Below are positions 54,881 through 64,000 of a stretch of DNA of 64,000 bases, piece after piece. Position numbers and translations under genes: made by a program. The DNA comes from Pseudomonas sp. KU43P (GTDB lineage Bacteria > Pseudomonadota > Gammaproteobacteria > Pseudomonadales > Pseudomonadaceae): NCBI RefSeq assembly GCF_033095865.1, contig NZ_AP019365.1, positions 1,027,501 through 1,091,500 on the forward strand. Direction: 5' to 3'. The notes under the pieces were generated by a model. It saw nothing but the letters and a program-made list of their open reading frames with translations. It made no database searches and was not told where the DNA came from. Each line of letters starts with the position of its first letter. The stretch's first letter is position 1.

Positions 54881-56332
54881 TCAGAAGCCGTTGGGGGCGC
54901 GGGTGTGCCAGTCGGTGACTTGCTGGTAGCGGTGCGCGACGTTGAGCAGGCGGCCTTCCTGGAAGTACGGGGCCAGCAGCTGTACGCCGACCGGCAGGCC
55001 ATCGACGAAGCCGGCTGGCATCGACAGGCCCGGCAGGCCCGCCAGGTTGGCGGTGATGGTGTAGACGTCTTCAAGGTAGGCGGCGACCGGGTCGCTGCTC
55101 TTGGCGCCGAGTTTCCAGGCCGGGTTCGGTGTGGTCGGGCCAAGGATCAGGTCGACATCTTCGAAGGCGGCCATGAAATCGTTCTTGATCAGACGGCGAA
55201 TCTGCTGCGCCTTGACGTAGTAAGCATCGTAGTAGCCAGCCGACAGGGCGTAGGTGCCGACCATGATGCGCCGCTGCACTTCGGCACCGAAGCCTTCGCC
55301 ACGGGAGCGCTTGTACAGGTCGGTGAGGTCTTTCGGCTCCTCACAGCGGTAGCCGAAGCGCACGCCGTCGAAACGCGACAGGTTGGAGGAGGCTTCGGCG
55401 GGCGCGATCACGTAGTACGCCGGAATGGCGTGCTGCATGTTCGGCAGGCTGATTTCCTTGATCACCGCGCCGAGCTTCTCCAGCTCCTTGACGCTGGCCT
55501 GCACCAGTTCGGCGATGCGCGGATCAAGGCCTGCACCGAAGTACTCCTTCGGCAGGCCGATGCGCAGGCCCTGGAGCGAGGCATTGAGGTTGGCGCTGTA
55601 GTCCGGCACCGGCTCGTCGATGCTGGTGGAGTCCTTGGCGTCGAAACCGGCCATGCCTTGCAGCAGCAGGGCGCAGTCTTCGGCCGTGCGGGCCAGCGGG
55701 CCGCCCTGGTCGAGGCTGGAGGCGTAGGCGATCATGCCCCAGCGCGATACACGACCGTACGTCGGTTTCAGGCCGGTGAGGTTGGTCAGTGCCGCCGGCT
55801 GACGGATCGAGCCGCCGGTGTCGGTGCCGGTGGTGACTGGCAGCAGGCGCGCGGCCACGGCAGCGGCGGAGCCACCGGACGAACCGCCAGGCACGTGCTC
55901 CAGGTTCCACGGGTTCTTCACCGCACCGTAATGGCTGGATTCGTTGGCCGAACCCATGGCGAACTCGTCCATGTTGGTCTTGCCCAGGGTGACCATGCCG
56001 GCTTCGGCCAGCTTGGCCACCACGGTGGCGTCATACGGCGCCTTGAAGTTGTCGAGCATCTTCGAGCCGCAGCTGGTGCGAACGCCGTTGGTGCAGAACA
56101 GGTCTTTGTGGGCGATCGGCGCTCCCAGCAACGCGCCGGTCTCGCCAGCGGCGCGACGGGCGTCGGCGGCACGGGCCTGGCCCAGGGCCAGTTCCTCGGT
56201 GACGCTGATGAAGCTGTTGAGTTGCGGGTCGAGCTGCTTGATGCGCGCCAGCAAGGCGCCGGTCAGCTCTTCGGAGGAAAACGACTTGTCGGCGAGTCCG
56301 CGGGCGATCTCGGCCAGGGTCAATTGATGCAT
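54881..56332 (-). CDS. gatA: Aspartyl/glutamyl-tRNA amidotransferase subunit A
   Basis: A 483-residue amidase-signature glutaminase of GatCAB. The Ser-cisSer-Lys triad is Lys76 (APIAHKDLF), cis-Ser151 (PGGSSGGSA) and nucleophile Ser175 ([10 protein letters not shown]), with the same internal spacing (75 and 24 residues) as in characterised GatA. Length is normal. It lies 15 bases after gatC and before gatB. Confidence 0.97.
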   Translation of the reverse strand: MHQLTLAEIARGLADKSFSSEELTGALLARIKQLDPQLNSFISVTEELALGQARAADARRAAGETGALLGAPIAHKDLFCTNGVRTSCGSKMLDNFKAPYDATVVAKLAEAGMVTLGKTNMDEFAMGSANESSHYGAVKNPWNLEHVPGGSSGGSAAAVAARLLPVTTGTDTGGSIRQPAALTNLTGLKPTYGRVSRWGMIAYASSLDQGGPLARTAEDCALLLQGMAGFDAKDSTSIDEPVPDYSANLNASLQGLRIGLPKEYFGAGLDPRIAELVQASVKELEKLGAVIKEISLPNMQHAIPAYYVIAPAEASSNLSRFDGVRFGYRCEEPKDLTDLYKRSRGEGFGAEVQRRIMVGTYALSAGYYDAYYVKAQQIRRLIKNDFMAAFEDVDLILGPTTPNPAWKLGAKSSDPVAAYLEDVYTITANLAGLPGLSMPAGFVDGLPVGVQLLAPYFQEGRLLNVAHRYQQVTDWHTRAPNGF

Positions 56333-56347
56333 GGCAGGCTCTATCCC

Positions 56348-56635
56348 TTACTCGATGACTTTCGGAACCAGGTACAGACCGCTTTCGGTCGACGGTGCGA
56401 TGGCCTGGTAGGCGTCGCGCTGGTTGCTTTCGGTGACTTGGTCCGGGCGCAGGCGCTGGCTGGCCTCCAGCGGGTGGGCCAGGGGCTCGATGCCGGTGGT
56501 GTCGACCGCTTGCATCTGGTCGACCAGGCCGAGAATGCTGTTCAGGGCGTCGGTAATGCGTGGCAGTTCGCCTTCATGCAGGCCCAGGCGGGCCAGATGG
56601 GCGATCTTTTCCACGTCGCAGCGTTCAAGCGCCAT
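56348..56635 (-). CDS. gatC: Aspartyl/glutamyl-tRNA amidotransferase subunit C
   Basis: A 95-residue GatC that ties GatA to GatB. ATG 56635 gives [19 protein letters not shown], the family start, with GGAG seven to eight bases upstream. Conserved C-terminal part [15 protein letters not shown] and [16 protein letters not shown] is present. The frame runs open to 56749 but that extension is not conserved and would reach the mreB divergent region. First gene of the operon. Confidence 0.95.
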   Translation of the reverse strand: MALERCDVEKIAHLARLGLHEGELPRITDALNSILGLVDQMQAVDTTGIEPLAHPLEASQRLRPDQVTESNQRDAYQAIAPSTESGLYLVPKVIE

Positions 56636-56754
56636 GGGAATCTCCAGGGGAAACAAAGAACGGAAAAGGGTCCGCGATGAGGAACATGTCAGCTTTCTGG
56701 CGGTCATACGGCCGCGATCATCGGCTGGCATGCTCGGAAAAACGACCAATTTAA

Positions 56755-57876
<1,122 letters not shown>

Positions 57877-57903
57877 TATCCGCCGCTTTCCAGTGCCCGG
57901 TTT

Positions 57904-57930
57904 ACAGGTAGCACGCGCAGTGCTACCTGT
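57904..57930 (+). terminator. 11-bp hairpin between mreB and mreC
   Basis: ACAGGTAGCAC (57904-57914) and GTGCTACCTGT (57920-57930) form a perfect 11-bp stem with loop GCGCA, 28 bases after the mreB stop. There is no T run, so it is more likely an mRNA processing or stabilising stem, or a partial attenuator that sets mreB above mreCD, than a full terminator. Confidence 0.6.
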
Positions 57931-58038
57931 ATGCGCTGGGCTGGCGTCCTTCCGGGCGTCGTTTCCGTCAACCCGCAACCAGGCTGGTGCGTTGTCCCAT
58001 GTCCAATGACCTCCTGAGTCGTCCACGAGGAACGGCCC

Positions 58039-59088
58039 ATTAAACCGCTTTTCTCCAAGGGCCCGTCGCTGGGCGTTCGCCTGCTCGTTCTGGTAGTGAT
58101 GTCGGTCGCGTTGATGGTTGTCGACGCGCGTTTCGACGTGCTCAAGCCAGTGCGCAGCCAGATGGGCCTGGTGCTGATGGAGTCGTACTGGATCACCGAC
58201 CTGCCGCAGCGTGCGTGGCAAGGAGTGGCCGGCCAGTTCGGCAGCCGTACCGAGCTGATCGCCGAAAACGAAAAACTCAAGACCGAAGCCCTGCTGCTGC
58301 AGGGGCGCCTGCAAAAACTGGCGGCCCTGACCGAGCAGAACGTGCGCCTGCGCGAGCTCCTCAACTCTTCGGCGCTGGTCAATGAAAAGGTCGAAGTGGC
58401 CGAGCTGATCGGGGTCGATCCCAACCCGTTCACCCATCGAATCCTGATCAACAAGGGCGAGCGCGATGGCGTGTTCCTCGGCCAGCCGGTGCTCGATGCC
58501 CGCGGCCTGATGGGCCAGGTGGTCGAGCTGATGCCATACACCTCGCGGGTATTGCTGCTCACCGACACCACCCATAGCATCCCCGTGCAGGTCAACCGCA
58601 ACGGTTTGCGCGCTATCGCCAGTGGTACCGGTAACCCGGAGCGCCTGGAGCTGCGCCACGTGGCGGATACCGCCGACATCAAGGAAGGCGACCTGCTGGT
58701 GAGTTCCGGCATGGGCCAGCGTTTCCCTGCGGGCTACCCGGTGGCCACGGTCAATGAAGTGATCCACGACTCCGGCCAGCCTTTCGCGATCGTTCGTGCC
58801 ATTCCTACCGCCGCCCTCAACCGCAGCCGCTACATGTTGCTGGTGTTCAGCGACCGGCGTTCGCCGGAGCAGCGTGCCACCGATGCCGCGATTGCCCAGG
58901 AAGAAGCCGATCGCAAGGGGGCGACCAGCCCGGCCCAACCTGCCGCCAGTGGCGATCAGGTCGCGCCGACCAGCGCACCGGCTCCTGCCGGCGCAGCGCC
59001 TGCTCCCGCCGCAGCACCTGCACCCGCTGCAGCGCCGGCCAGTCCAGCCCCGGCGCCTGCTGCGCCGGCTCATCCACGGAGGCAATGA
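58039..59088 (+). CDS. mreC: Rod shape-determining protein MreC, ATT start
   Basis: A 349-residue bitopic protein. From ATT 58039 it reads (M)KPLFSKGPSLGVRLLVLVV, the conserved MreC N-terminus with its transmembrane helix. Upstream, the frame meets TGA at 58015-58017 with no ATG, GTG or TTG between; the next usable starts (GTG 58096, ATG 58099) would remove the cytoplasmic tail and most of the helix. CGAGGAA lies about six bases before the ATT. A coiled coil (about 65-110, LIAENEKLKTEALLLQGRLQ) and the periplasmic beta domains (to about 280) follow, then a Pro/Ala-rich tail. Overlaps mreD by four bases. Confidence 0.88.
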   Translation: MKPLFSKGPSLGVRLLVLVVMSVALMVVDARFDVLKPVRSQMGLVLMESYWITDLPQRAWQGVAGQFGSRTELIAENEKLKTEALLLQGRLQKLAALTEQNVRLRELLNSSALVNEKVEVAELIGVDPNPFTHRILINKGERDGVFLGQPVLDARGLMGQVVELMPYTSRVLLLTDTTHSIPVQVNRNGLRAIASGTGNPERLELRHVADTADIKEGDLLVSSGMGQRFPAGYPVATVNEVIHDSGQPFAIVRAIPTAALNRSRYMLLVFSDRRSPEQRATDAAIAQEEADRKGATSPAQPAASGDQVAPTSAPAPAGAAPAPAAAPAPAAAPASPAPAPAAPAHPRRQ

Positions 59089-59576
59089 TGGCCAAGTCGC
59101 GCCGTAATCACGGTTGGGTCATCTGGCTGACGTTCGCCATCGGCCTGCTGCTCAGCGTTTCACCCATGCCCCAGTTTCTCGAAGTGTTCCGGCCCATGTG
59201 GCTGGCGCTGCTGGTATCGTTCTGGACGCTCATGGTACCGAACAAGGTCGGCATGACCACCGCGTTCCTGCTGGGCCTGGCCGAGGATGTGCTGTACGGC
59301 ACCCTGCTTGGGCAGAACGCCCTGATCCTGACCCTGATCACCTTCCTGGTGCTGTCCCTGCAGCAGCGCCTGCGCATGTTCCCGATGTGGCAGCAGAGTT
59401 TGGTGATACTGGTGATCTTCGGTATCGCCCAGCTGATCCAGCTATGGCTCAGCGCCCTCACCGGCAACCGTCTGCCAACCTTGGCGCTGGTCTGGTCTGC
59501 AGTCATCAGCGCCTTGCTCTGGCCATGGATCAGTTTCGCCCTGCGCGACCTGCGCCGGCGCTTGCATATCAACTGA
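59085..59576 (+). CDS. mreD: Rod shape-determining protein MreD
   Basis: A 163-residue inner-membrane protein with about five helices (for example GWVIWLTFAIGLLLSVSPMP, LFLGLAEDVLYGTLLGQNAL-like LLGLAEDVLYGTLLGQNALI). The acidic-helix motif LAEDVLYGTLLGQ and the C-terminal WISFALRDLRRRLHIN are family features. ATG overlaps the mreC stop (ATGATGG), so they are coupled. Works with MreC and the RodA-PBP2 elongation complex. Confidence 0.94.
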   Translation: MMAKSRRNHGWVIWLTFAIGLLLSVSPMPQFLEVFRPMWLALLVSFWTLMVPNKVGMTTAFLLGLAEDVLYGTLLGQNALILTLITFLVLSLQQRLRMFPMWQQSLVILVIFGIAQLIQLWLSALTGNRLPTLALVWSAVISALLWPWISFALRDLRRRLHIN

Positions 59577-59609
59577 CGGCGCTGCCGCGACTGACAGGGA
59601 GATGTCTGC

Positions 59610-60206
59610 ATGAACCCGCTTTACCTGGCCTCCGGCTCGCCCCGTCGGCGTGAACTGCTAACTCAGATCGGGGTGCCGTTCACGCTCATCAGTGCTCCCA
59701 TCGATGAAACCCCTCTGCCGGGCGAAAGCGCCGTGGCCTACGTCGAGCGCCTGGCCCTGGCCAAGGCCGAAGCCGGCCTCGCCAGCTTGTCGGGCCCGGC
59801 AGTAGCGCTCGGGGCTGACACCGCAGTGGTGCTCGATGGTCGAATTCTCGGCAAACCTGAAAACCGTGAACATGCCTTGGCCATGCTGGCCGAGCTGGCC
59901 GGCCGAGAGCATCAGGTGCTGACTGCGGTAGCGCTGAGCGATGGCCAGCGCAGCCAGAGCCTGTGTGTCACCAGCACCGTGCGTTTTCGCCCCATCAGCA
60001 ACACGGAAGCCGAGCGCTATTGGGCCAGCGGCGAGCCTGCGGACAAGGCGGGTGGCTATGCCATCCAGGGCTTGGGTGCGGTGTTCGTCACCGGGCTCGA
60101 GGGCAGCTATTCCGCGGTGGTTGGCCTACCGTTGAGCGAAACGGCCGACCTGCTCGCCCAATTCGGTATCGCCTGCTGGCAGGTACCGGCGCTTTGCCAG
60201 AGGTAA
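59610..60206 (+). CDS. maf: Maf-family nucleotide pyrophosphatase (YhdE type)
   Basis: A 198-residue house-cleaning enzyme that hydrolyses dTTP, UTP and modified pyrimidine triphosphates. Signature [18 protein letters not shown], catalytic Asp70 ([12 protein letters not shown]) and substrate motif [19 protein letters not shown] are all present; the Arg pattern is that of the YhdE rather than YceF subgroup. ATG 59610 follows CAGGGAGATGTCTGC. Standard place between mreD and rng. Confidence 0.94.
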   Translation: MNPLYLASGSPRRRELLTQIGVPFTLISAPIDETPLPGESAVAYVERLALAKAEAGLASLSGPAVALGADTAVVLDGRILGKPENREHALAMLAELAGREHQVLTAVALSDGQRSQSLCVTSTVRFRPISNTEAERYWASGEPADKAGGYAIQGLGAVFVTGLEGSYSAVVGLPLSETADLLAQFGIACWQVPALCQR

Positions 60207-60274
60207 CAAACCAGCGGTGGCCAGCCTGGCACGCGCGATCCATCATTAGCGAATACCTTTGACGAGAGCCTGCC

Positions 60275-61732
60275 ATGAGTGAAGAGATCCTGATCAACAT
60301 CACCCCGATGGAATCACGTGTGGCGGTGGTGGAAAACGGGGTGCTGCAGGAAGTGCACGTAGAACGCACCCTGCGCCGCGGCATCGTCGGCAATATCTAC
60401 AAGGGCAAGGTGGTGCGCGTGTTGCCGGGCATGCAGGCGGCATTCGTCGACATCGGCCTCGAGCGTGCGGCGTTCATCCATGCCTCGGAAATCTCCCAGC
60501 GCGAAGGCTCGGCGGTGGAAACCATCACCGCCCTGGTGCATGAAGGCCAGGCCCTGGTGGTCCAGGTGACCAAGGACCCGATCGGTACCAAGGGCGCACG
60601 CCTGACCACCCAACTGTCGATTCCATCGCGCTATCTGGTGTACATGCCGCGCAGCAGCCATGTGGGCATTTCGCTGAAGATCGAAGACGAGGCCGAACGC
60701 GAGCGCCTCAAGCAGGTGGTCAGCGACTGCATGAACAACGAGAACATCAAGGACGCCGGTGGTTTCATTCTGCGTACCGCGGCCGAGGGCGCGCGCGCCG
60801 AAGAGATCGTCCAGGACATCCGCTACTTGCGCCGCCTGTGGGAGCAGATCGGCAGCCAGATCCAGACCTGCGGTGCGCCGACGGTGATCTACGAGGATCT
60901 GGGCTTGGCCCTGCGTACCCTGCGCGACCTGGTGAACCCGAAAATCGAAAAAATCCGTATCGATTCGCGGGAAACTTTCCAGAAGACCACGCAGTTCGTC
61001 GCCGAATTGATGCCAGAGATTGCCGATCGTCTGGAACATTACCCGGGCGAGCGTCCAATTTTTGACTTGTATGGCGTCGAGGACGAGATCCAGCGCGCAC
61101 TGGAACGCAAGGTTCCGCTCAAGTCGGGTGGCTACCTGGTGGTCGACCCGGCCGAAGCGATGACCACCATCGACGTCAATACCGGCGCCTTCGTCGGCCA
61201 CCGCAACCTCGAAGAGACCATCTTCAAGACCAACCTCGAGGCGGCCACCGCCATCGCTCGGCAACTGCGCCTGCGCAATATCGGCGGCATCATCATCATC
61301 GACTTCATCGACATGGAGGACGAGGAGCATCAGCGCCAGGTGCTGCGCACGCTGGAGAAGCAGCTCGAACGTGACCATGCCAAGACCAACATCATCGGCA
61401 TTACCGAGCTGGGCCTGGTACAGATGACCCGCAAGCGCACCCGTGAAAGCCTTGAGCAGGTGCTGTGCGAGCCGTGCGTCGCCTGCCAGGGCCGAGGCAA
61501 GCTGAAAACTCCGGAAACCATCTGTTACGAAATCTTCCGCGAGATTCTTCGAGAAGCCCGGGCATACCAGGCCGAAGGCTACCGGGTGCTGGCCAACCAG
61601 AAGGTGGTCGACCGCCTGCTCGATGAAGAATCGGGCAATGTGGCCGAGCTGGAGACCTTCATCGGCCGAACCATTCGCTTCCAGGTCGAGTCGATGTATT
61701 CGCAGGAACAATACGATGTGGTGCTGCTCTGA
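60275..61732 (+). CDS. rng: Ribonuclease G
   Basis: A 485-residue endoribonuclease of the RNase E/G family, active in 16S rRNA 5' maturation and mRNA decay. S1 domain about 35-125 (RGIVGNIYKGKVVRVLPGMQ, AAFVDIGLERAAFIHASEI). Catalytic DNase I-like domain with metal-binding Asp in TIDVNTGAFVG and IIIDFIDMEDEEH. Zinc-link CEPCVACQGRG (about 398-408). It lacks the long C-terminal scaffold of RNase E, fitting RNase G. Also called cafA. Confidence 0.96.
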   Translation: MSEEILINITPMESRVAVVENGVLQEVHVERTLRRGIVGNIYKGKVVRVLPGMQAAFVDIGLERAAFIHASEISQREGSAVETITALVHEGQALVVQVTKDPIGTKGARLTTQLSIPSRYLVYMPRSSHVGISLKIEDEAERERLKQVVSDCMNNENIKDAGGFILRTAAEGARAEEIVQDIRYLRRLWEQIGSQIQTCGAPTVIYEDLGLALRTLRDLVNPKIEKIRIDSRETFQKTTQFVAELMPEIADRLEHYPGERPIFDLYGVEDEIQRALERKVPLKSGGYLVVDPAEAMTTIDVNTGAFVGHRNLEETIFKTNLEAATAIARQLRLRNIGGIIIIDFIDMEDEEHQRQVLRTLEKQLERDHAKTNIIGITELGLVQMTRKRTRESLEQVLCEPCVACQGRGKLKTPETICYEIFREILREARAYQAEGYRVLANQKVVDRLLDEESGNVAELETFIGRTIRFQVESMYSQEQYDVVLL

Positions 61733-61814
61733 GGCCTTCTGACGCACGCTACAGGATGGCCGGGCTGGCAAAAGCGGCACCAGCAGCCATCATGGATAAA
61801 CGAACCGGAGGGCC

Positions 61815-64000
61815 ATGGCCATGGGACGTCTGACCCGCGTTCTTGTCGCCTTGACCCGTTGGGGCCTGGGTATCTGCGCCCTGTTGGCGGTGCTCGTGGC
61901 GTTGTATGTCAGCCTTGGGCGCGAGCTGGTGCCACTGGTGGCCGAGTACCGCGCCGATGTCGAGAGCAAGGCCGAAAAGGCCTTGGGCATGCCGGTGCAT
62001 GTGGGCGCCCTCGAGGGGCGCTGGAGTGGCCTGGCCCCGGTGCTCAGCGTACGTGACCTGCAGCTGGGCGAGGGCGCCTCGGCCTTGCGTCTCGATGAGG
62101 TGAAGCTGGTGCCCGACCTGTGGGCCAGCCTGACTTCGCGCGAAGTGCGGCTGGCGCATGTCCAGCTCGCAGGCCTGCAACTTATTCTGCGTGAAAACGA
62201 GCAGGGTGCCTGGGCCCTTGAAGGCCTGCCGAAGAAAGACGACGCACCATTGGACCCGGCCGAGATCCTGGAACGCCTGCGCCAGCTCGGGCGCCTCGAT
62301 GTATTCGACAGCCAGGTCACGCTGCAGCCATGGCAACGCGATCCCCTGACCCTCACCTACGTCAGCCTCGGCCTCAAGGCCGGCGCCTCGCGCCAGGCAC
62401 TCGACCTGCGTGCGACCTTGCCGGACGGCCAGCCGCTGGCGGTCAACCTGCGCAGCCGGGCAACGGCCAAAGACTGGCGTGACGGCCAGGTCGAGGCTTA
62501 CCTGAGCCTGCCGCAGAGCGACTGGGCAAACTGGTTGCCACCCCGCCTGCTTGGTCAGTGGCATGCCGAAGCATTGCGTGCTGGTGGCGAATTCTGGGTC
62601 GACTGGGGCAAGGGGCAACTGCAACAGGCTGTGGTACGCCTCAATGCCCCTCAGTTGCGCGGCGCCTATGCCGAGCGCAAGGCCGTCACTCTTGACAACC
62701 TGGCGCTGTCGGCCTGGTTCCAGCGTCAGGAGCAAGGGTTCGATGTGGTGGTCGATTCATTGGCCGCCAACATCGGCAAGGCCCGCTGGGAGTCGCACCT
62801 GCAGCTACGCCAACAGCCCGGCGAGAACCCTGCGGCCGAAAGCTGGCAAGTGCAGGCCGACCGCCTCGATCTGACGCCACTGACGCCGTTGATCGATGCA
62901 CTGGCACCGCTGCCGGAAAAACTCATGGCCGTGGTCGATGGCCTGAAAGTCACGGGCGCGCTGCGCAATGTACGGCTCGACGTGCGGCCCAAGGCCGAGG
63001 GCGACCAGCGTCTGCAGTTTGCCGCGAACCTTGAGAAGGTCGGTTTCGATGCCTATCACGGTGCGCCCGCCGCCGGTAACGTCAGCGGCAGCATTAGCGG
63101 CGACCTGGGGCATGGAGAGCTGCGCCTGGATACCGATGCATTCATGCTGCACCTGTACCCGATCTTCGCCAAACCCTGGCATTACGAGAAAGCCAATGCC
63201 AGGTTGACCTATGCCCTGGACAAGGACGGTTTCACCCTGACCGCTCCCTACCTCAAGGTGTTGGGCGAGGAGGGCAGAATTGCCGGCGATTTCCTGATTC
63301 GCCTGCTGTTCGCCGAAGGCGCCGAGAGCTACATGGACCTGCGTGTCGGCCTGACCGAAGGCGACGGCCGCTACACCGCCAAATATCTGCCCGAGGTGCT
63401 CAGCCCGGCCCTCGACGAGTGGCTGCGCAGTGCCATCGTCAAAGGCAATGTGGACCAGGGCTACTTCCAGTACCAGGGTTCGCTGAACCATGGCGCCACG
63501 CCTGAAGCACGCAGCATCAGCCTGTTCTTCAAGGTGCATGACGCGGCATTGGACTTCCAGCCGGGCTGGCCCCAGGTACAGCACGTCGATGGCGATGTGC
63601 TGATCGAAGACAGCGGTGTGCGCATCAAGGCCAGCAAGGGCCTGCTGCTGGACACCCAGGTCAGTGATGTCAGCGTCGATATTCCCCACGTCGAGGGCAA
63701 TGAGCACAGCCACCTGTTCCTGGATGGCCGCTTCGACGGCACGCTCGGTGACGGCCTGAAAATCCTGAAAGAAGCGCCTATCGGCACGGGCGAGATCTTT
63801 GCGGGTTGGGAAGGTGAAGGCCCGCTCAAAGGCAAGATCAAGCTCGACATCCCCCTGGCTCATGGCGAACGGCCGAAGGTCCAGGTGGACTTCGCGACTG
63901 CCGATGCACGCCTCAAGGTGGCCCCGCCGACCCTGGAGCTGAGTCGCCTCAAGGGTGATTTCAGCTTCGATTTCGACAAAGGGCTGAGTGGCAAGAATAT
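61815..64000 (+). CDS. YhdP/AsmA-like envelope lipid-transfer protein, 5' part
   Basis: The frame is open from ATG 61815 to the window end (about 728 codons); the family is near 1270 residues, so the 3' part lies outside. N-terminal helix (about 12-35, LTRWGLGICALLAVLVALYV) anchors it in the inner membrane; the rest is beta-rich periplasmic repeat (GMPVHVGALEGRWSGLAPVL, VRDLQLGEGASALRLDEVKL). YhdP-type proteins bridge the envelope and move phospholipids to the outer membrane. GGAGG (61806-61810) serves ATG 61815 or the second ATG at 61821. It follows rng as in other pseudomonads. Confidence 0.9.
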   Translation, partial: MAMGRLTRVLVALTRWGLGICALLAVLVALYVSLGRELVPLVAEYRADVESKAEKALGMPVHVGALEGRWSGLAPVLSVRDLQLGEGASALRLDEVKLVPDLWASLTSREVRLAHVQLAGLQLILRENEQGAWALEGLPKKDDAPLDPAEILERLRQLGRLDVFDSQVTLQPWQRDPLTLTYVSLGLKAGASRQALDLRATLPDGQPLAVNLRSRATAKDWRDGQVEAYLSLPQSDWANWLPPRLLGQWHAEALRAGGEFWVDWGKGQLQQAVVRLNAPQLRGAYAERKAVTLDNLALSAWFQRQEQGFDVVVDSLAANIGKARWESHLQLRQQPGENPAAESWQVQADRLDLTPLTPLIDALAPLPEKLMAVVDGLKVTGALRNVRLDVRPKAEGDQRLQFAANLEKVGFDAYHGAPAAGNVSGSISGDLGHGELRLDTDAFMLHLYPIFAKPWHYEKANARLTYALDKDGFTLTAPYLKVLGEEGRIAGDFLIRLLFAEGAESYMDLRVGLTEGDGRYTAKYLPEVLSPALDEWLRSAIVKGNVDQGYFQYQGSLNHGATPEARSISLFFKVHDAALDFQPGWPQVQHVDGDVLIEDSGVRIKASKGLLLDTQVSDVSVDIPHVEGNEHSHLFLDGRFDGTLGDGLKILKEAPIGTGEIFAGWEGEGPLKGKIKLDIPLAHGERPKVQVDFATADARLKVAPPTLELSRLKGDFSFDFDKGLSGKN

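Overview
The window is ordinary, gene-dense chromosome from a fluorescent pseudomonad, most likely the Pseudomonas putida group. This rests on high-GC codon use, on gene order (hscBA/fdx-iscX-ndk-rlmN-pilF-rodZ-ispG-hisS-yfgM-bamB-der; gatCAB facing mreBCD-maf-rng-yhdP), on the piuA/piuC iron cluster, on roxS/roxR, and on about a dozen intergenic REP pairs with a GCCGGCAAGCCGGCTCCCACA core. I see no prophage, insertion sequence, CRISPR array, tRNA or rRNA. Species assignment is an inference from remembered gene order, not from a search.

Layout. 1-9.7 kb (+): end of the Isc operon, ndk, then a housekeeping run for rRNA/tRNA methylation (rlmN), pilus pilotin (pilF), cell shape (rodZ), isoprenoids (ispG), histidyl-tRNA synthetase, outer-membrane assembly (yfgM, bamB) and ribosome assembly (der). 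9.9-11.9 kb: transaminase plus omega-amidase, overlapping. 12.0-12.6 kb: an unrecognised AT-richer orphan. 12.6-19.2 kb: iron uptake, a PepSY-flavodoxin-reductase fusion and the PiuA receptor on minus, PiuC and a Sel1 protein on plus. 19.3-20.5 kb: speC. 21.0-25.0 kb: fecI-fecR-fecA. 25.2-28.6 kb (-): a four-gene osmoprotectant ABC importer. 29.2-30.8 kb: prfC. 30.9-34.7 kb (-): a small amine module of periplasmic binding protein, cupin, FAD oxidase and a SnoaL-AraC regulator. 34.9-35.9 kb: a membrane-protein pair behind a sigma-54-like promoter. 36.0-45.5 kb (-): dipeptide transport (dppFDCB, two binding proteins, an OprD porin and a truncated third binding protein). 45.8-51.3 kb: a SIMPLE-domain protein, roxSR, an AEC transporter behind a 118-bp triplication, and aroP. 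51.4-53.3 kb (-): a CMD-family protein, a cation/Ca2+ exchanger and an RlpA-like lipoprotein. 53.4-64 kb: gatCAB (-) and mreBCD-maf-rng-yhdP (+, cut by the window end).

No wholly new multi-gene system stands out. The items most worth a second look are: mreC, whose only conserved-length start is ATT, with a second ATT candidate in the exchanger gene; the perfect 3 x 118-bp array that multiplies a REP half and the leader of the AEC transporter; a decayed dppA paralogue; a 24-residue hydrophobic ORF with a strong ribosome binding site behind a sigma-54-like promoter; the orphan at 12.0 kb; and the structured leader of the osmoprotectant importer.
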